DNA of 15,202 bases from Fimbriimonadaceae bacterium. Its GTDB lineage: Bacteria > Armatimonadota > Fimbriimonadia > Fimbriimonadales > Fimbriimonadaceae. The notes below the pieces were generated by a model that saw nothing but the letters and a program-made list of their open reading frames with translations, was not told the DNA's origin and did not search any database. Numbering within the stretch: position 1 is the stretch's first letter; each line of letters opens with the position of its first letter. The position numbers were made by a program, and so were the translations under genes. Of the stretch, positions 7,884 through 14,739 are shown one piece after another. The stretch is from assembly GCA_022842565.1 (NCBI GenBank), contig JALHPH010000008.1:1-15202 (forward strand). The letters are read 5' to 3'.

Positions 7884-8572
7884 CCGGCGCCGTGCCCTTT
7901 GGTTTTGTTGCGACCGAAGAACTCCCGGGTGGGCATTGCTCGCGAGTGTATGCCGACGCAACCCGTGTCCTGAAGGTCCCCTTTCAGGGCGAGGAGATGG
8001 ATTCGGGTTATTGGGCTGCGCTTGCTCTGCAGGGGCGCGGCGGTCCAAGGGTGCTGGCGGGCGATCCTTTGACCGGCGCGGTCCTCATGGAGCGCGTAGT
8101 TCCGGGAACCAAGCTTTCCGATTCGAGTCTGGACGAGCCGCAGCGCCGGGAGGTTTTTCTAAAAGCAGTGCTAGCCATGCGCGGGCTGAGTAGGGAGCAT
8201 TGCCTGCCGCTTTCGTCATTCTATCATGAGCCGCATCCGTTGCTAGCGGGCCTGCTGGCAAGCGCGCCGGAGCCCGTCTTTTTGCACGGCGACCTTCACC
8301 CTGAAAACCTACTGCTAGGCCCTCAAGGTTCGTGGGTGACGATTGACCCCAAGGGGCTCTTTGGGGACCCTGCGTTCGAGGCCGTGGCTTGGCTACGCAA
8401 CCCGCTCGGCAGCCCGTTGGCCGCTGCACTTTTGGACGATCGACTCGCTTGGCTTGAGTCCGAGTTCGGCTGGCCAACTCAAAGAATGATCGCTTGGGCA
8501 CTGGTTGATTTGGAGACCGACGAGGGTTCTCCTGAGTTGATTCAAGCGCTCCAAGCCAGGTTCAGAGCCTGA
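7880..8572 (+). CDS. APH(6)/hydroxyurea-type small-molecule phosphotransferase
   Basis: Predicted cytosolic kinase of the protein-kinase-like fold. The catalytic segment FLHGDLHPENLLLG (about 134-147; Asp138 base, Asn143 metal) is followed by WVTIDPKGLFGDPAFE (about 152-167; Asp156 metal). The IDPKG-x2-GDPA sequence is characteristic of the streptomycin-6-phosphotransferase/hydroxyurea kinase family (APH_6_hur), which also has the ATP-Lys seen here in RVLKV (Lys32) and an upstream LMERVVPG hinge. The substrate cannot be read from the sequence; family members include resistance enzymes and many chromosomal kinases of unknown substrate. At 231 residues it is shorter than typical APH(6) proteins (about 270-300), the shortage lying mostly in the N-terminal and C-terminal edges. 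Start ATG 7880 overlaps the propeller stop by four bases, so it is probably translationally coupled. It overlaps the convergent gene by 11 bp. Confidence 0.85.
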   Translation: MTGAVPFGFVATEELPGGHCSRVYADATRVLKVPFQGEEMDSGYWAALALQGRGGPRVLAGDPLTGAVLMERVVPGTKLSDSSLDEPQRREVFLKAVLAMRGLSREHCLPLSSFYHEPHPLLAGLLASAPEPVFLHGDLHPENLLLGPQGSWVTIDPKGLFGDPAFEAVAWLRNPLGSPLAAALLDDRLAWLESEFGWPTQRMIAWALVDLETDEGSPELIQALQARFRA

Positions 8573-9446
8573 GGCGTGGCTCGTCTTCATCGCGCAGTTC
8601 TCGGCTGGCTTGCTGAAGGTCGCGCAGGCCACGAAGGGCTCCTTCCACGACGGGCAGATCGACCGGCGCGACCGCGCCCTCACCGCGCGCGAGCTCGGTC
8701 ATGGTCTTCACAAGCTCCTCGTGCAGGCGGCGCATATCGGTTGCGGCGGCGTGCAGCGCGTCGCCCACCAGATCGAAGTGCTCGCTCCGATACACCTTTT
8801 TTCCTTTCAGCGATTGCCGGAAACCCTGCAAGAGGCCGTCTAGGTCGAGATCCTGCAGGCTATCTTTCACGTCGTCAAGCGCGGTCCGGTTGGCCCCGGC
8901 CGGAGCGAGGCACCGAATGGCGAGGCTGCTCGCTCGGCGAATGATCTGAACGGCAGCATCAAGGGTTTCTTGCCGAACAACGTTCAGATGGTGCGGTACG
9001 TGTTCTCCGATCCAAGGCGCTCGTTCCAATTCCTGGTGAATCGCATACCAATAGTAGGCAGTGACCTCCAGCAGCTGGGCCGCTTCGTAGTCAAGGTCTC
9101 GATGCAGCCGCTTAGCGTCAAGCGCTTGCTGGTAGGCATCCAGAATGACCTTCATTTGCGCAAGCTCTTCTTGGGCCCGCGTCTTCGGTTTGCGGTCCCG
9201 CAGCGCCATCATGCCGACCGCAAAAACGCCCGCAAACGCGTAAAGACCCGCTAGGAGGATCCTCTCCAAGAGTGGTCCTGTGCCAACAAGAAGAGGAAAT
9301 CCGCCCAAAACCACAGCCGAAGCACTCGCGATCGCACACCCGTGCTTGTCGAAAAAACCGCGCAGCTGGCTCGCCAGAAAGGCGCGGTCCTGCTCCACGT
9401 AGTGCGTCAGATACGGAAGGCGCTTGTTGCGCGTGGGTTCGAACAT
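8562..9446 (-). CDS. hypothetical two-helix membrane protein with long helical C-terminal domain
   Basis: Not recognised. The 294-residue protein starts with a basic, amphipathic stretch (1-36), has two hydrophobic segments (about 37-57 and 62-82) joined by a short turn, then a long, mostly alpha-helical, charged cytosolic domain (90-294) with coiled-coil character near 90-130 and 235-290. A Cys/Pro pair and Trp-Tyr rich patch (about 132-145) are the only unusual elements. No enzymatic motif is seen. It could be a membrane-bound structural or regulatory protein. It begins 15 bp after the pyrD stop on the same strand and is probably co-transcribed with it; no Shine-Dalgarno site is visible before ATG 9446. 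It overlaps the 3' end of the kinase gene by 11 bp. Confidence 0.75.
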   Translation of the reverse strand: MFEPTRNKRLPYLTHYVEQDRAFLASQLRGFFDKHGCAIASASAVVLGGFPLLVGTGPLLERILLAGLYAFAGVFAVGMMALRDRKPKTRAQEELAQMKVILDAYQQALDAKRLHRDLDYEAAQLLEVTAYYWYAIHQELERAPWIGEHVPHHLNVVRQETLDAAVQIIRRASSLAIRCLAPAGANRTALDDVKDSLQDLDLDGLLQGFRQSLKGKKVYRSEHFDLVGDALHAAATDMRRLHEELVKTMTELARGEGAVAPVDLPVVEGALRGLRDLQQASRELRDEDEPRLRL

Positions 9447-9461
9447 GGCAAACGATCTGCA

Positions 9462-10523
9462 TTACAAGATACGCGAACGGGTTGCACGCGCGCTACGACT
9501 TGTGATTTCCGAGACAGAATTCAGGCCTTCATGCGACATTCTGTCCAATAGACCGAGGAGCGTTTTGGCTGGCATCCCCGGCCCGCCAAAAACCCAGCCC
9601 GAATAGACCTGCGCCAGATTTGCGCCAAGTTCGAGCTTTGCCCAGAGCCCCTGGGCATCCATGATGCCGCCCACTCCGATGAGCAGTTTTTCAGGCTGCA
9701 GGCGCTCGGACACATCGCGCAGAACACCATTGCTGCGTGCCAGCAAGGGCCGACCGGAAAGGCCGCCTTGCTCATCTTTGGCTTCGGGTACGGCCGATTT
9801 GTCGAGCGTCGTATTGGTACAAATGAGCCCCGCCACTGGAAAGCTGTTCACCCATTCCACGACCGCGTAAAGGTCTTCGCTGGCCATATCGGGCGAGAGC
9901 TTGATCAGCAGCGGCGGATGGGGGCCTGGAGTACCTAGAATCGCCTCGACAACCGCTTGCAGCGATTCGACGTTTTGCAAAGACCGCAGCCCGGGCGTGT
10001 TCGGCGAACTCACGTTGACCACCACATAGTCGGCGAAGCCGCGCAAGTGACCGTAGGAAATCGCATAATCGGCTGGCGCGGCCTCCAATTCGGTGACCTT
10101 GCTCTTCCCCAGATTGATTCCCAGCGGAATGCCCGCGCGACGTCCTTGGAGGTGCCTGGCCATTGCTTCGGCGCCGTCGTTATTGAAGCCCATTCGGTTG
10201 ACGATGGCTTCGTGTTGGGGATACCGGAAGAGGCGCGGACGTGGATTGCCGGGCTGGGCGAGGGCGGTCACCGTCCCGATCTCGGCAAAACCAAAACCCA
10301 TGCCGCGCCATCGCTCCACCGCCTCGCCGTTCTTATCGACCCCCGCCGCGAGCCCCAACGGATTACTGAACTCAAGACCCTGCCACGTGACGCGCAATCG
10401 GGGATCCGAGACTAATCGAGTGCGGACCAAGCCCGACGTGATAGCGCGCATGGCCAGGTTGTGTGCGCGCTCCGGGTCCATTCGAAAGAGCAGGTGCTTC
10501 AGGAGTCGTTGATAGCTGCTCAT
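9462..10523 (-). CDS. pyrD: dihydroorotate dehydrogenase, class 2 (quinone-dependent)
   Basis: Fourth step of de novo pyrimidine synthesis, oxidising dihydroorotate to orotate with FMN and passing electrons to quinone at the membrane. The class 2 features are an N-terminal amphipathic membrane-binding helix pair (about 3-31), AAGVDKNG (59-66), the EIGTVTALAQPGNPRPRLFR stretch (81-100), NRMGFNN (109-115) and NVSSPNTPGLR (170-180) with the catalytic Ser (Ser173, matching E. coli Ser175). The C-terminal half carries the FMN-binding GVGGIMDAQG and YSGWVFGGPG elements. Length 353 is typical. ATG at 10523 was chosen because the helix that starts the class 2 domain begins there; an in-frame start up to 26 codons earlier adds an unconserved stretch. 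A TACTCT box ten bases upstream makes a leaderless start possible. It is divergent from the SpoU gene by 67 bp. Confidence 0.96.
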   Translation of the reverse strand: MSSYQRLLKHLLFRMDPERAHNLAMRAITSGLVRTRLVSDPRLRVTWQGLEFSNPLGLAAGVDKNGEAVERWRGMGFGFAEIGTVTALAQPGNPRPRLFRYPQHEAIVNRMGFNNDGAEAMARHLQGRRAGIPLGINLGKSKVTELEAAPADYAISYGHLRGFADYVVVNVSSPNTPGLRSLQNVESLQAVVEAILGTPGPHPPLLIKLSPDMASEDLYAVVEWVNSFPVAGLICTNTTLDKSAVPEAKDEQGGLSGRPLLARSNGVLRDVSERLQPEKLLIGVGGIMDAQGLWAKLELGANLAQVYSGWVFGGPGMPAKTLLGLLDRMSHEGLNSVSEITSRSARATRSRIL

Positions 10524-10590
10524 TCCAGGCGAGAGAGTACCGGTTTGCCGCACAATCGGGAAAGTGAACCCAGACGCCGCCAAGAAAACA

Positions 10591-11139
10591 ATGACCTCCA
10601 AAACGAGCGTGCGTGAACTGTATAAGCAGTTTAAGCAGGAGTTCGATGCGGGGATCGAGATGGCGTTTTTGCTCCAGGATTGGGAGGATGCTTACAACGT
10701 CGGGGGCATGTTTCGGGTGGCGGACGCGGCGGGGGCGAAGCAGATGGTTCTCACAGGGCGCACACCGACCCCGCCTGATCCCATGCTCCACGTGACCTCG
10801 ATGGGACATCACCGCCGAATCCCCTGGACTCATCAGACTTCTTCTGAAGACGCCGCGCTCAAGCTGAAGGCACAGGGATATCGCATGATCGCCATCGAAT
10901 TGGCCGAGGGCGCCGTGCCCTATATGGACCTTGATTGGCCTGACCGTTTTGCGCTCGTCCTGGGGAACGAGGTGAACGGGGTTTACACCAACGTAATGAA
11001 GCACTGCGACGATGCCGTCTTTATCCCGCAGTTGGGCAAGGGCCGCTCGATGAATGTGCACGTGAGCGCCGCCGTCGTTGCGTTCCATGCGCTGATGGTC
11101 GGCGGACCGAATCAGCGCGAAGAAGAAGCCAAAGCCTGA
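10591..11139 (+). CDS. SpoU/TrmH-family RNA 2'-O-ribose methyltransferase
   Basis: SPOUT-fold enzyme that uses S-adenosylmethionine to methylate the ribose of an RNA, tRNA most likely, acting as a dimer. The three SpoU motifs are present: NVGGMFR (36-42, Arg42 catalytic), RFALVLGNEVNGV (119-131) and IPQLGKGRSMNVHVSAAV (145-162). In motif 3 the family usually reads S-L-N-V-S; here it is S-M-N-V-H, so the Ser is His. The target nucleoside cannot be told from the sequence: TrmH (Gm18), TrmL or a rRNA enzyme are all possible. ATG 10591 is preferred; an upstream in-frame GTG at 10564 would add nine residues. The Shine-Dalgarno match is weak (AAGAAAA). 182 residues. It overlaps troD tail-to-tail by 28 bp. 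Confidence 0.88.
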   Translation: MTSKTSVRELYKQFKQEFDAGIEMAFLLQDWEDAYNVGGMFRVADAAGAKQMVLTGRTPTPPDPMLHVTSMGHHRRIPWTHQTSSEDAALKLKAQGYRMIAIELAEGAVPYMDLDWPDRFALVLGNEVNGVYTNVMKHCDDAVFIPQLGKGRSMNVHVSAAVVAFHALMVGGPNQREEEAKA

Positions 11140-11981
11140 TTGCGCTTTTCCAGCAGTTGCCGTACCAAGATCGATGCGACGACCAGGACGCCCGCGCTGA
11201 CCGCGACCATGCCCGCAACGCTCGTGTTCGTGACCTGCGCCAAAGTTACGCCAAGTACCGCGTTGAGCAAGGAGGCAACGGCAATGCCCGCCAACGCCTT
11301 CTCGAAACGATGCGTGAGGCTAAGCGCAGCAAGCCCCGGCCCCACCAGGAGCGCGACCACGAGGATGCTGCCCACCGCCTCGAAACACGCCACGACCACG
11401 CACGAAACCCCGATGAGGATGGCGAGCTTGAGCCGCCTGGGGTTGCGACCCAGTAGCTGGGCATGGGCTGGGTCGAGCAAACCGAGCATGATCTCGCGCC
11501 TCCCGAACCACACCGCGAGCCCCGCCAATACCGCCGCCGGGCAAAGGATAAAGAACGCCCGCGGAACATAGACGCCGCCAAGCAAGACAGTGTCTAGTGG
11601 GATCATCTCAGCGAGGCCGTAGATGACGCAACCGGGGTCGAGATCCACTTGGCGCGCCACTTGGTTCAGCCCAATCACGCCGATGGCGAACAGCAGGGTG
11701 AAGGTCGCGCCCAGCGCCGCGTCACGTGGCACGATGCGCACACGCGTCATGAGCTGCATCAAAAGGACCATCGCCCCTGCCGCCAGAAGCGCCCCCACAA
11801 GCATAGGGAGCGGCTCGCGGGACTGGGTGACCCAAAACGCTAGCACGATGCCCGGCAAGATAGCGTGGCTGATGCCATCGCCGACCATCGAATCTTTCTG
11901 AAGGATCAGCGGGAGGCCCGCCCAGCCGCAAGCCAGACCGGCCATAGTGAGCGCAAGAATCAGGACGAGACTATCGGCCAA
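11112..11981 (-). CDS. troD: metal ABC transporter permease, ABC-3 family (second permease)
   Basis: Integral membrane half of a manganese/zinc/iron importer. It has about eight hydrophobic helices and the ABC-3 hallmark SMVGDGISHAILPGIVLAF early in the chain, plus AVGSILVVALLVGPGLAALSL in the later, substrate-path region. The stretch RQVDLDPGCVIYGLAEMIPLD is typical of the TroD/MntD-type second permease. The start is TTG at 11981, because GAGGAG lies seven bases before it inside the end of troC and the protein then begins at its first helix; starting earlier (12041) would run through troC coding sequence. 289 residues, normal for the family. It overlaps troC by 11 bp and is the last gene of the operon. 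The symbol follows Treponema troABCD order; MntABCD would be equally apt. Confidence 0.9.
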   Translation of the reverse strand: MADSLVLILALTMAGLACGWAGLPLILQKDSMVGDGISHAILPGIVLAFWVTQSREPLPMLVGALLAAGAMVLLMQLMTRVRIVPRDAALGATFTLLFAIGVIGLNQVARQVDLDPGCVIYGLAEMIPLDTVLLGGVYVPRAFFILCPAAVLAGLAVWFGRREIMLGLLDPAHAQLLGRNPRRLKLAILIGVSCVVVACFEAVGSILVVALLVGPGLAALSLTHRFEKALAGIAVASLLNAVLGVTLAQVTNTSVAGMVAVSAGVLVVASILVRQLLEKRNQALASSSR

Positions 11982-12996
11982 GCCGCGCCTCCTCGCTGCG
12001 AAGCCACTCGGAGCCCGCTGGAGTGAGCAGGGTGCCGTCAATGAGCCCCCGACGCCGGGCTTCGCGCTCGCCTTCTGGAGAAACCGGTCCGGTTAAGCCC
12101 CGCTGGGTCGCCAAAAGGTGCGCCCGAAGCTGGATCGCGCGGACGCCACGAATGCGGGCCTGTTCCTGCCCTAACAATCCTCTCTTCGGCGCAAACAGGA
12201 AGGAGACAAGGAACGCGAGCCCTGCCATCAGGACCACCGAAGGCCCGGCGGGCCAACCGGGCTGAGCCGCGCTGAGGGCAATTCCTCCCGCTGCAGTCGC
12301 ACCGCCGAGAATCATCGCCAGCCCGAGCAATTTGGCGAGGCGGTCGGTCCAAAATCTGGCGGCCAGCACTGGCAGGATGGTGAGCCCTGCCGACAGGACG
12401 ATCCCGGCCATAGGGAGCGCCACGATCACTACGATCGCCAGCGCCGCATTCATCGCCTGTACCCACCGCGAGGCGGCGAGGCCCTGACTTGTGGCTCCCT
12501 CGGGATCGAAACAGGTGAGTTTGAGCCGGTGCCAAAGCAACACGATGGCGCCCAAGAGGAGCGCCGCCACGGCAGCGAGCAAGAACACATCTTGCCGCAC
12601 CAATGACGCCGCCTTGCCGTACAAAAACCCATCGAGCCCCGAACGTGCGCCTGCGGGCGAGACGTTTTGGACAACCCTCGAAAGCACGATGCCGAGGCCA
12701 AAGCCGGTGGCGAGCACCAGGGCTTGGGCGGCGTCCGTGCGCAGCCGTCCCACTCGCCGCAACCATTCCATGAGCAGTAGGCCGAGCGCTCCGGTGAGGA
12801 GGGCCGTAGCAAGCATGATGGGTAGCGAGCGCGTGCCCGAAACCCAAACTGCCAGCGCCGCACCGGCCAGAGCCGTGTGGGCCATCACATCGCCCAAAAG
12901 AGCTTGGCGACGCAACACGCCGAAGGTCCCCACGGCCGCGCAGACCATCCCCAGCAGGCTCGCGCCAATCAGAACGATCCAGGTGTTGTAACTCAA
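11971..12996 (-). CDS. troC: metal ABC transporter permease, ABC-3 family, with extra cytoplasmic tail
   Basis: First permease of the importer: about eight helices in residues 6-268, with GDVMAHTALAGAALA (35-49; usually GD-x3-SH), and the helical pair ending in VSFLFAPKRGLL (264-275). The canonical permease stops about here, but the chain continues for 66 residues (276-341), cytoplasmic and charged, reading HLLATQRG, PVSPEGEREARRRGLI and LLTPAGSEWLRSE. This resembles a worn fragment of a DtxR/TroR-type winged-helix region, which is fused to TroC in some bacteria. The start is TTG at 12996, in a TTGA overlap with the troB stop and with AGGAGG four bases before it. 341 residues. Function of the tail is unknown. 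Confidence 0.9.
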   Translation of the reverse strand: MSYNTWIVLIGASLLGMVCAAVGTFGVLRRQALLGDVMAHTALAGAALAVWVSGTRSLPIMLATALLTGALGLLLMEWLRRVGRLRTDAAQALVLATGFGLGIVLSRVVQNVSPAGARSGLDGFLYGKAASLVRQDVFLLAAVAALLLGAIVLLWHRLKLTCFDPEGATSQGLAASRWVQAMNAALAIVVIVALPMAGIVLSAGLTILPVLAARFWTDRLAKLLGLAMILGGATAAGGIALSAAQPGWPAGPSVVLMAGLAFLVSFLFAPKRGLLGQEQARIRGVRAIQLRAHLLATQRGLTGPVSPEGEREARRRGLIDGTLLTPAGSEWLRSEEARLGR

Positions 12997-13724
12997 GCGT
13001 CCTCCTGGGGGTCGAACCAATCGCCGTAGGCAGCCTTGAGGTTGGCTCGGTTCAGCGCCGAAGAGACCGGACCTTGGGCGACCAAGGTGCGGTTGAGCAG
13101 AATCGCGTGGTCAAACGCTCGCTGCACGGTGGCGATGTCGTGATGGACGGCCAGCACCGTGCCTCCGCGTTGGGCGAACCCCTCAAGGATTCCGAGAATG
13201 GCTTCTTGGGAGGCTGCGTCCACGCCAGAAAACGGCTCATCTAGCATCAAGAGGCTGGCGTTTTGGGCCAGGGCGCGCGCCAAAAAGAGACGCTGTTGCT
13301 GACCGCCGCTGAGTTGCCCGATTTGGCGGTGCCGCAGTGGCGTGAGCTGGACGTCTTTGAGGGCGGCGGCGGCGCGGTCACGGTCCGCCCTGCTGGGCCG
13401 GCCCCACATCCGCATGTGGCCATAGGTGCCCATCAGAGCAACTTCCTCGACGCTCACCGGGAAATCCCAATCCACAGACTCACGCTGGGGGACATAGGCC
13501 ACGCGTGGGTCGGCCCCGGTGAAGGGTTGCCCCGCGAGGCTGACTACGCCGCTCAGCTTAGGAACGATCCCGAGTACGGCCTTAAGGAGAGTGCTCTTTC
13601 CGGCGCCGTTGGGGCCGACGATGGCCGTGAGACTGCCTGCCTCCACCGACATATCCACATCCTGCAGAACCCAGTTGACGCCGTAGGCCACATTGAGGCC
13701 CGCGACCTCCAGCGCCGGGATCAT
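12993..13724 (-). CDS. troB: metal ABC transporter ATP-binding protein
   Basis: Cytosolic ATPase that powers the metal importer. Motifs in order: Walker A GPNGAGKS (37-44, Lys43), Q-loop around YVPQ (77-80), signature LSGGQQQR (138-145), Walker B LLMLDEP (158-164) and H-loop His195. The RESVDWDFPVSVEEVALMG sequence after the Q-loop is typical of the Mn/Zn subfamily (TroB, MntB, ZnuC relatives), which distinguishes it from other ABC ATPases. Length 243 is normal. The ATG at 13724 overlaps the troA stop by four bases (ATGA), so translation is coupled to the binding protein. Confidence 0.94.
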   Translation of the reverse strand: MIPALEVAGLNVAYGVNWVLQDVDMSVEAGSLTAIVGPNGAGKSTLLKAVLGIVPKLSGVVSLAGQPFTGADPRVAYVPQRESVDWDFPVSVEEVALMGTYGHMRMWGRPSRADRDRAAAALKDVQLTPLRHRQIGQLSGGQQQRLFLARALAQNASLLMLDEPFSGVDAASQEAILGILEGFAQRGGTVLAVHHDIATVQRAFDHAILLNRTLVAQGPVSSALNRANLKAAYGDWFDPQEDA

Positions 13725-14632
13725 TTAAGCCCCGCGACGATGGTTTTTGCGTTGGTCCTTAGCATGTCCAGGGTCGTTTCGGCGCCGGAGCCTGGGCCGC
13801 CCAACGCGTCACTGTAGAGCGTTCCACCGAGTCGCACGGTGGCGCCGCGCGCCCTGGCCCCCTCAATGAGCGCTTCCACGCTTCGCGGGGAAAGGCTGGT
13901 TTCAATAAAAACACTAGGGATTTCGTCCTTCACGATGCGATCTACAAGCCGGTTGATATCGGTGAGGCCCGCCTCCGTTTCGGTGCTGAGACCTTGCACT
14001 CCCAACACTTCGAAGCCGTATGCCTCGCCAAGATAACGAAACGCATCGTGCGCCGTGATGAGGACCCGTTGCTTAGGCGGGACCTCGGCAAAGAGATCGC
14101 GCAACTCCTTATCAATTTCCCCGAATTTTTGTTTAAGCTTTTCTGATCGAACTTGTATATTTTTTGCCTCTTCCGGTTGGAGCTTGGTGAGAGCCTCAGC
14201 TACGGTAGGGATCCCTTCGCGCCACCGCATCGGGTCCATCCACACGTGCGGATCGGGCACTCCATCCGCCTGAATCGGGTTCGGAATGCTCTCGGCCACG
14301 GCAACGGTCGGCTTTCGCTGGCTCAGCCGCTCCAAAATGTCGCCCATCTTCCCCTCCAAGTGCAGCCCTGAATAGACAACAACGTCAGCCTTTTGGAGCT
14401 TGGCAACGTCCGAGGGGGTCGCTTTGTAAAGATGCGGATCGACCCCGGGAGGAATGAGGACGTGGACCTCGCAGGCATCGCCCGCAAGCTGGTGCACCAT
14501 GTCGCCGACAAAGCCCGTGGTCGTCACGACCATCGGCTTTTGCGACGTGGTAGGCGCAGGGGTGCAGCCCACCAAAAGGAGGGCGAAAGCCACCCAACAC
14601 GCAGCCCAACAAGCCAGAATTCGGTTGGACAT
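13721..14632 (-). CDS. troA: metal-binding lipoprotein, cluster A-I (TroA-type) solute-binding protein
   Basis: Captures the metal ion and delivers it to the permeases. From the chosen ATG the signal peptide ends in a lipobox LLVGC, so Cys23 is lipidated. Metal ligands can be read by eye as His67 (PPGVDPHLY), His129 (PDPHVWMDP), His195 (ITAHDAF) and Asp275 (LYSDALG). This His-His-His-Asp set matches TroA of Treponema (His68, His133, His199, Asp279) and not PsaA/MntC, which use Glu as the third ligand. There is no His-rich loop of ZnuA type. Zn, Mn or Fe are possible ligands. ATG 14632 was chosen because a TATACT box lies nine bases before it; the earlier ATG at 14641 adds three residues. 303 residues. 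It starts the operon, divergent from menG. Confidence 0.93.
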   Translation of the reverse strand: MSNRILACWAACWVAFALLLVGCTPAPTTSQKPMVVTTTGFVGDMVHQLAGDACEVHVLIPPGVDPHLYKATPSDVAKLQKADVVVYSGLHLEGKMGDILERLSQRKPTVAVAESIPNPIQADGVPDPHVWMDPMRWREGIPTVAEALTKLQPEEAKNIQVRSEKLKQKFGEIDKELRDLFAEVPPKQRVLITAHDAFRYLGEAYGFEVLGVQGLSTETEAGLTDINRLVDRIVKDEIPSVFIETSLSPRSVEALIEGARARGATVRLGGTLYSDALGGPGSGAETTLDMLRTNAKTIVAGLK

Positions 14633-14641
14633 AAGGTTCAT

Positions 14642-14647
14642 AGTATA
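14642..14647 (-). promoter_or_regulatory. -10 box TATACT of the tro operon
   Basis: On the minus strand TATACT ends one base before the ATG at 14641 and nine bases before the ATG at 14632. A start point 6-9 bases downstream would fall at about 14633-14635, so the operon message may begin at or next to the second ATG. No Shine-Dalgarno site is visible. The box overlaps the tandem repeat that follows. Confidence 0.5.
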
Positions 14648-14661
14648 GCCTATATAGCCTA
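14644..14661. promoter_or_regulatory. tandem 9-bp repeat and 16-bp palindrome: candidate metal-regulator operator
   Basis: TATAGCCTA occurs twice head to tail with no gap (14644-14652, 14653-14661). The same bases contain TAGCCTATATAGCCTA (14646-14661), an inverted repeat with seven of eight base pairs matching around the CTATATAG centre. It overlaps the TATACT box. DtxR/MntR/TroR-type repressors bind sites of this general form (for instance the TAGGNTA half-sites of DtxR boxes), so regulation by such a protein is a reasonable inference. No regulator gene lies in this window. Confidence 0.55.
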
Positions 14662-14710
14662 CGGTATATCCCGGTTTTATGTCGCGATGAGAGTATTCAC
14701 GGGCCAAGTG

Positions 14711-14719
14711 TGGTAGATT
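14711..14719 (+). promoter_or_regulatory. extended -10 promoter (TGG-TAGATT) of menG
   Basis: TAGATT at 14714-14719, with the TG dinucleotide of an extended -10 just before it, lies 20 bases ahead of the menG ATG, giving a leader of about 13 bases. No clear -35 is seen. Confidence 0.35.
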
Positions 14720-14739
14720 TCAGAAAACATTGAAAGTTC

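Noticed and set aside
6756..8048. 430-codon open frame on the minus strand opposite the propeller gene
   Set aside because: The plus-strand frame has clear PD40 repeats and a coupled kinase; the minus frame has no motif and overlaps two real genes.
7880..8572. Acquired antibiotic-resistance gene (streptomycin kinase)
   Set aside because: Family membership is clear, but there is no mobile element nearby, base composition matches the neighbours by eye and the protein is short; resistance cannot be claimed.
11110..11141. AATCAG/CTGATT inverted repeat in the trmH-troD overlap as a bidirectional terminator
   Set aside because: Six-base arms 20 bases apart inside coding sequence are likely chance, and no T-run follows the arm on either strand at the right place.
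12038..12847. 269-codon minus-strand frame and plus-strand frames within troC
   Set aside because: Arg/Pro/His-rich shadow translations of a membrane protein; the ABC-3 permease frame explains the region.
13721..14632. Zinc-specific ZnuABC reading of the importer
   Set aside because: No His-rich loop in the binding protein and two different permeases are present; the His-His-His-Asp ligand set fits TroA and does not decide between Zn, Mn and Fe.
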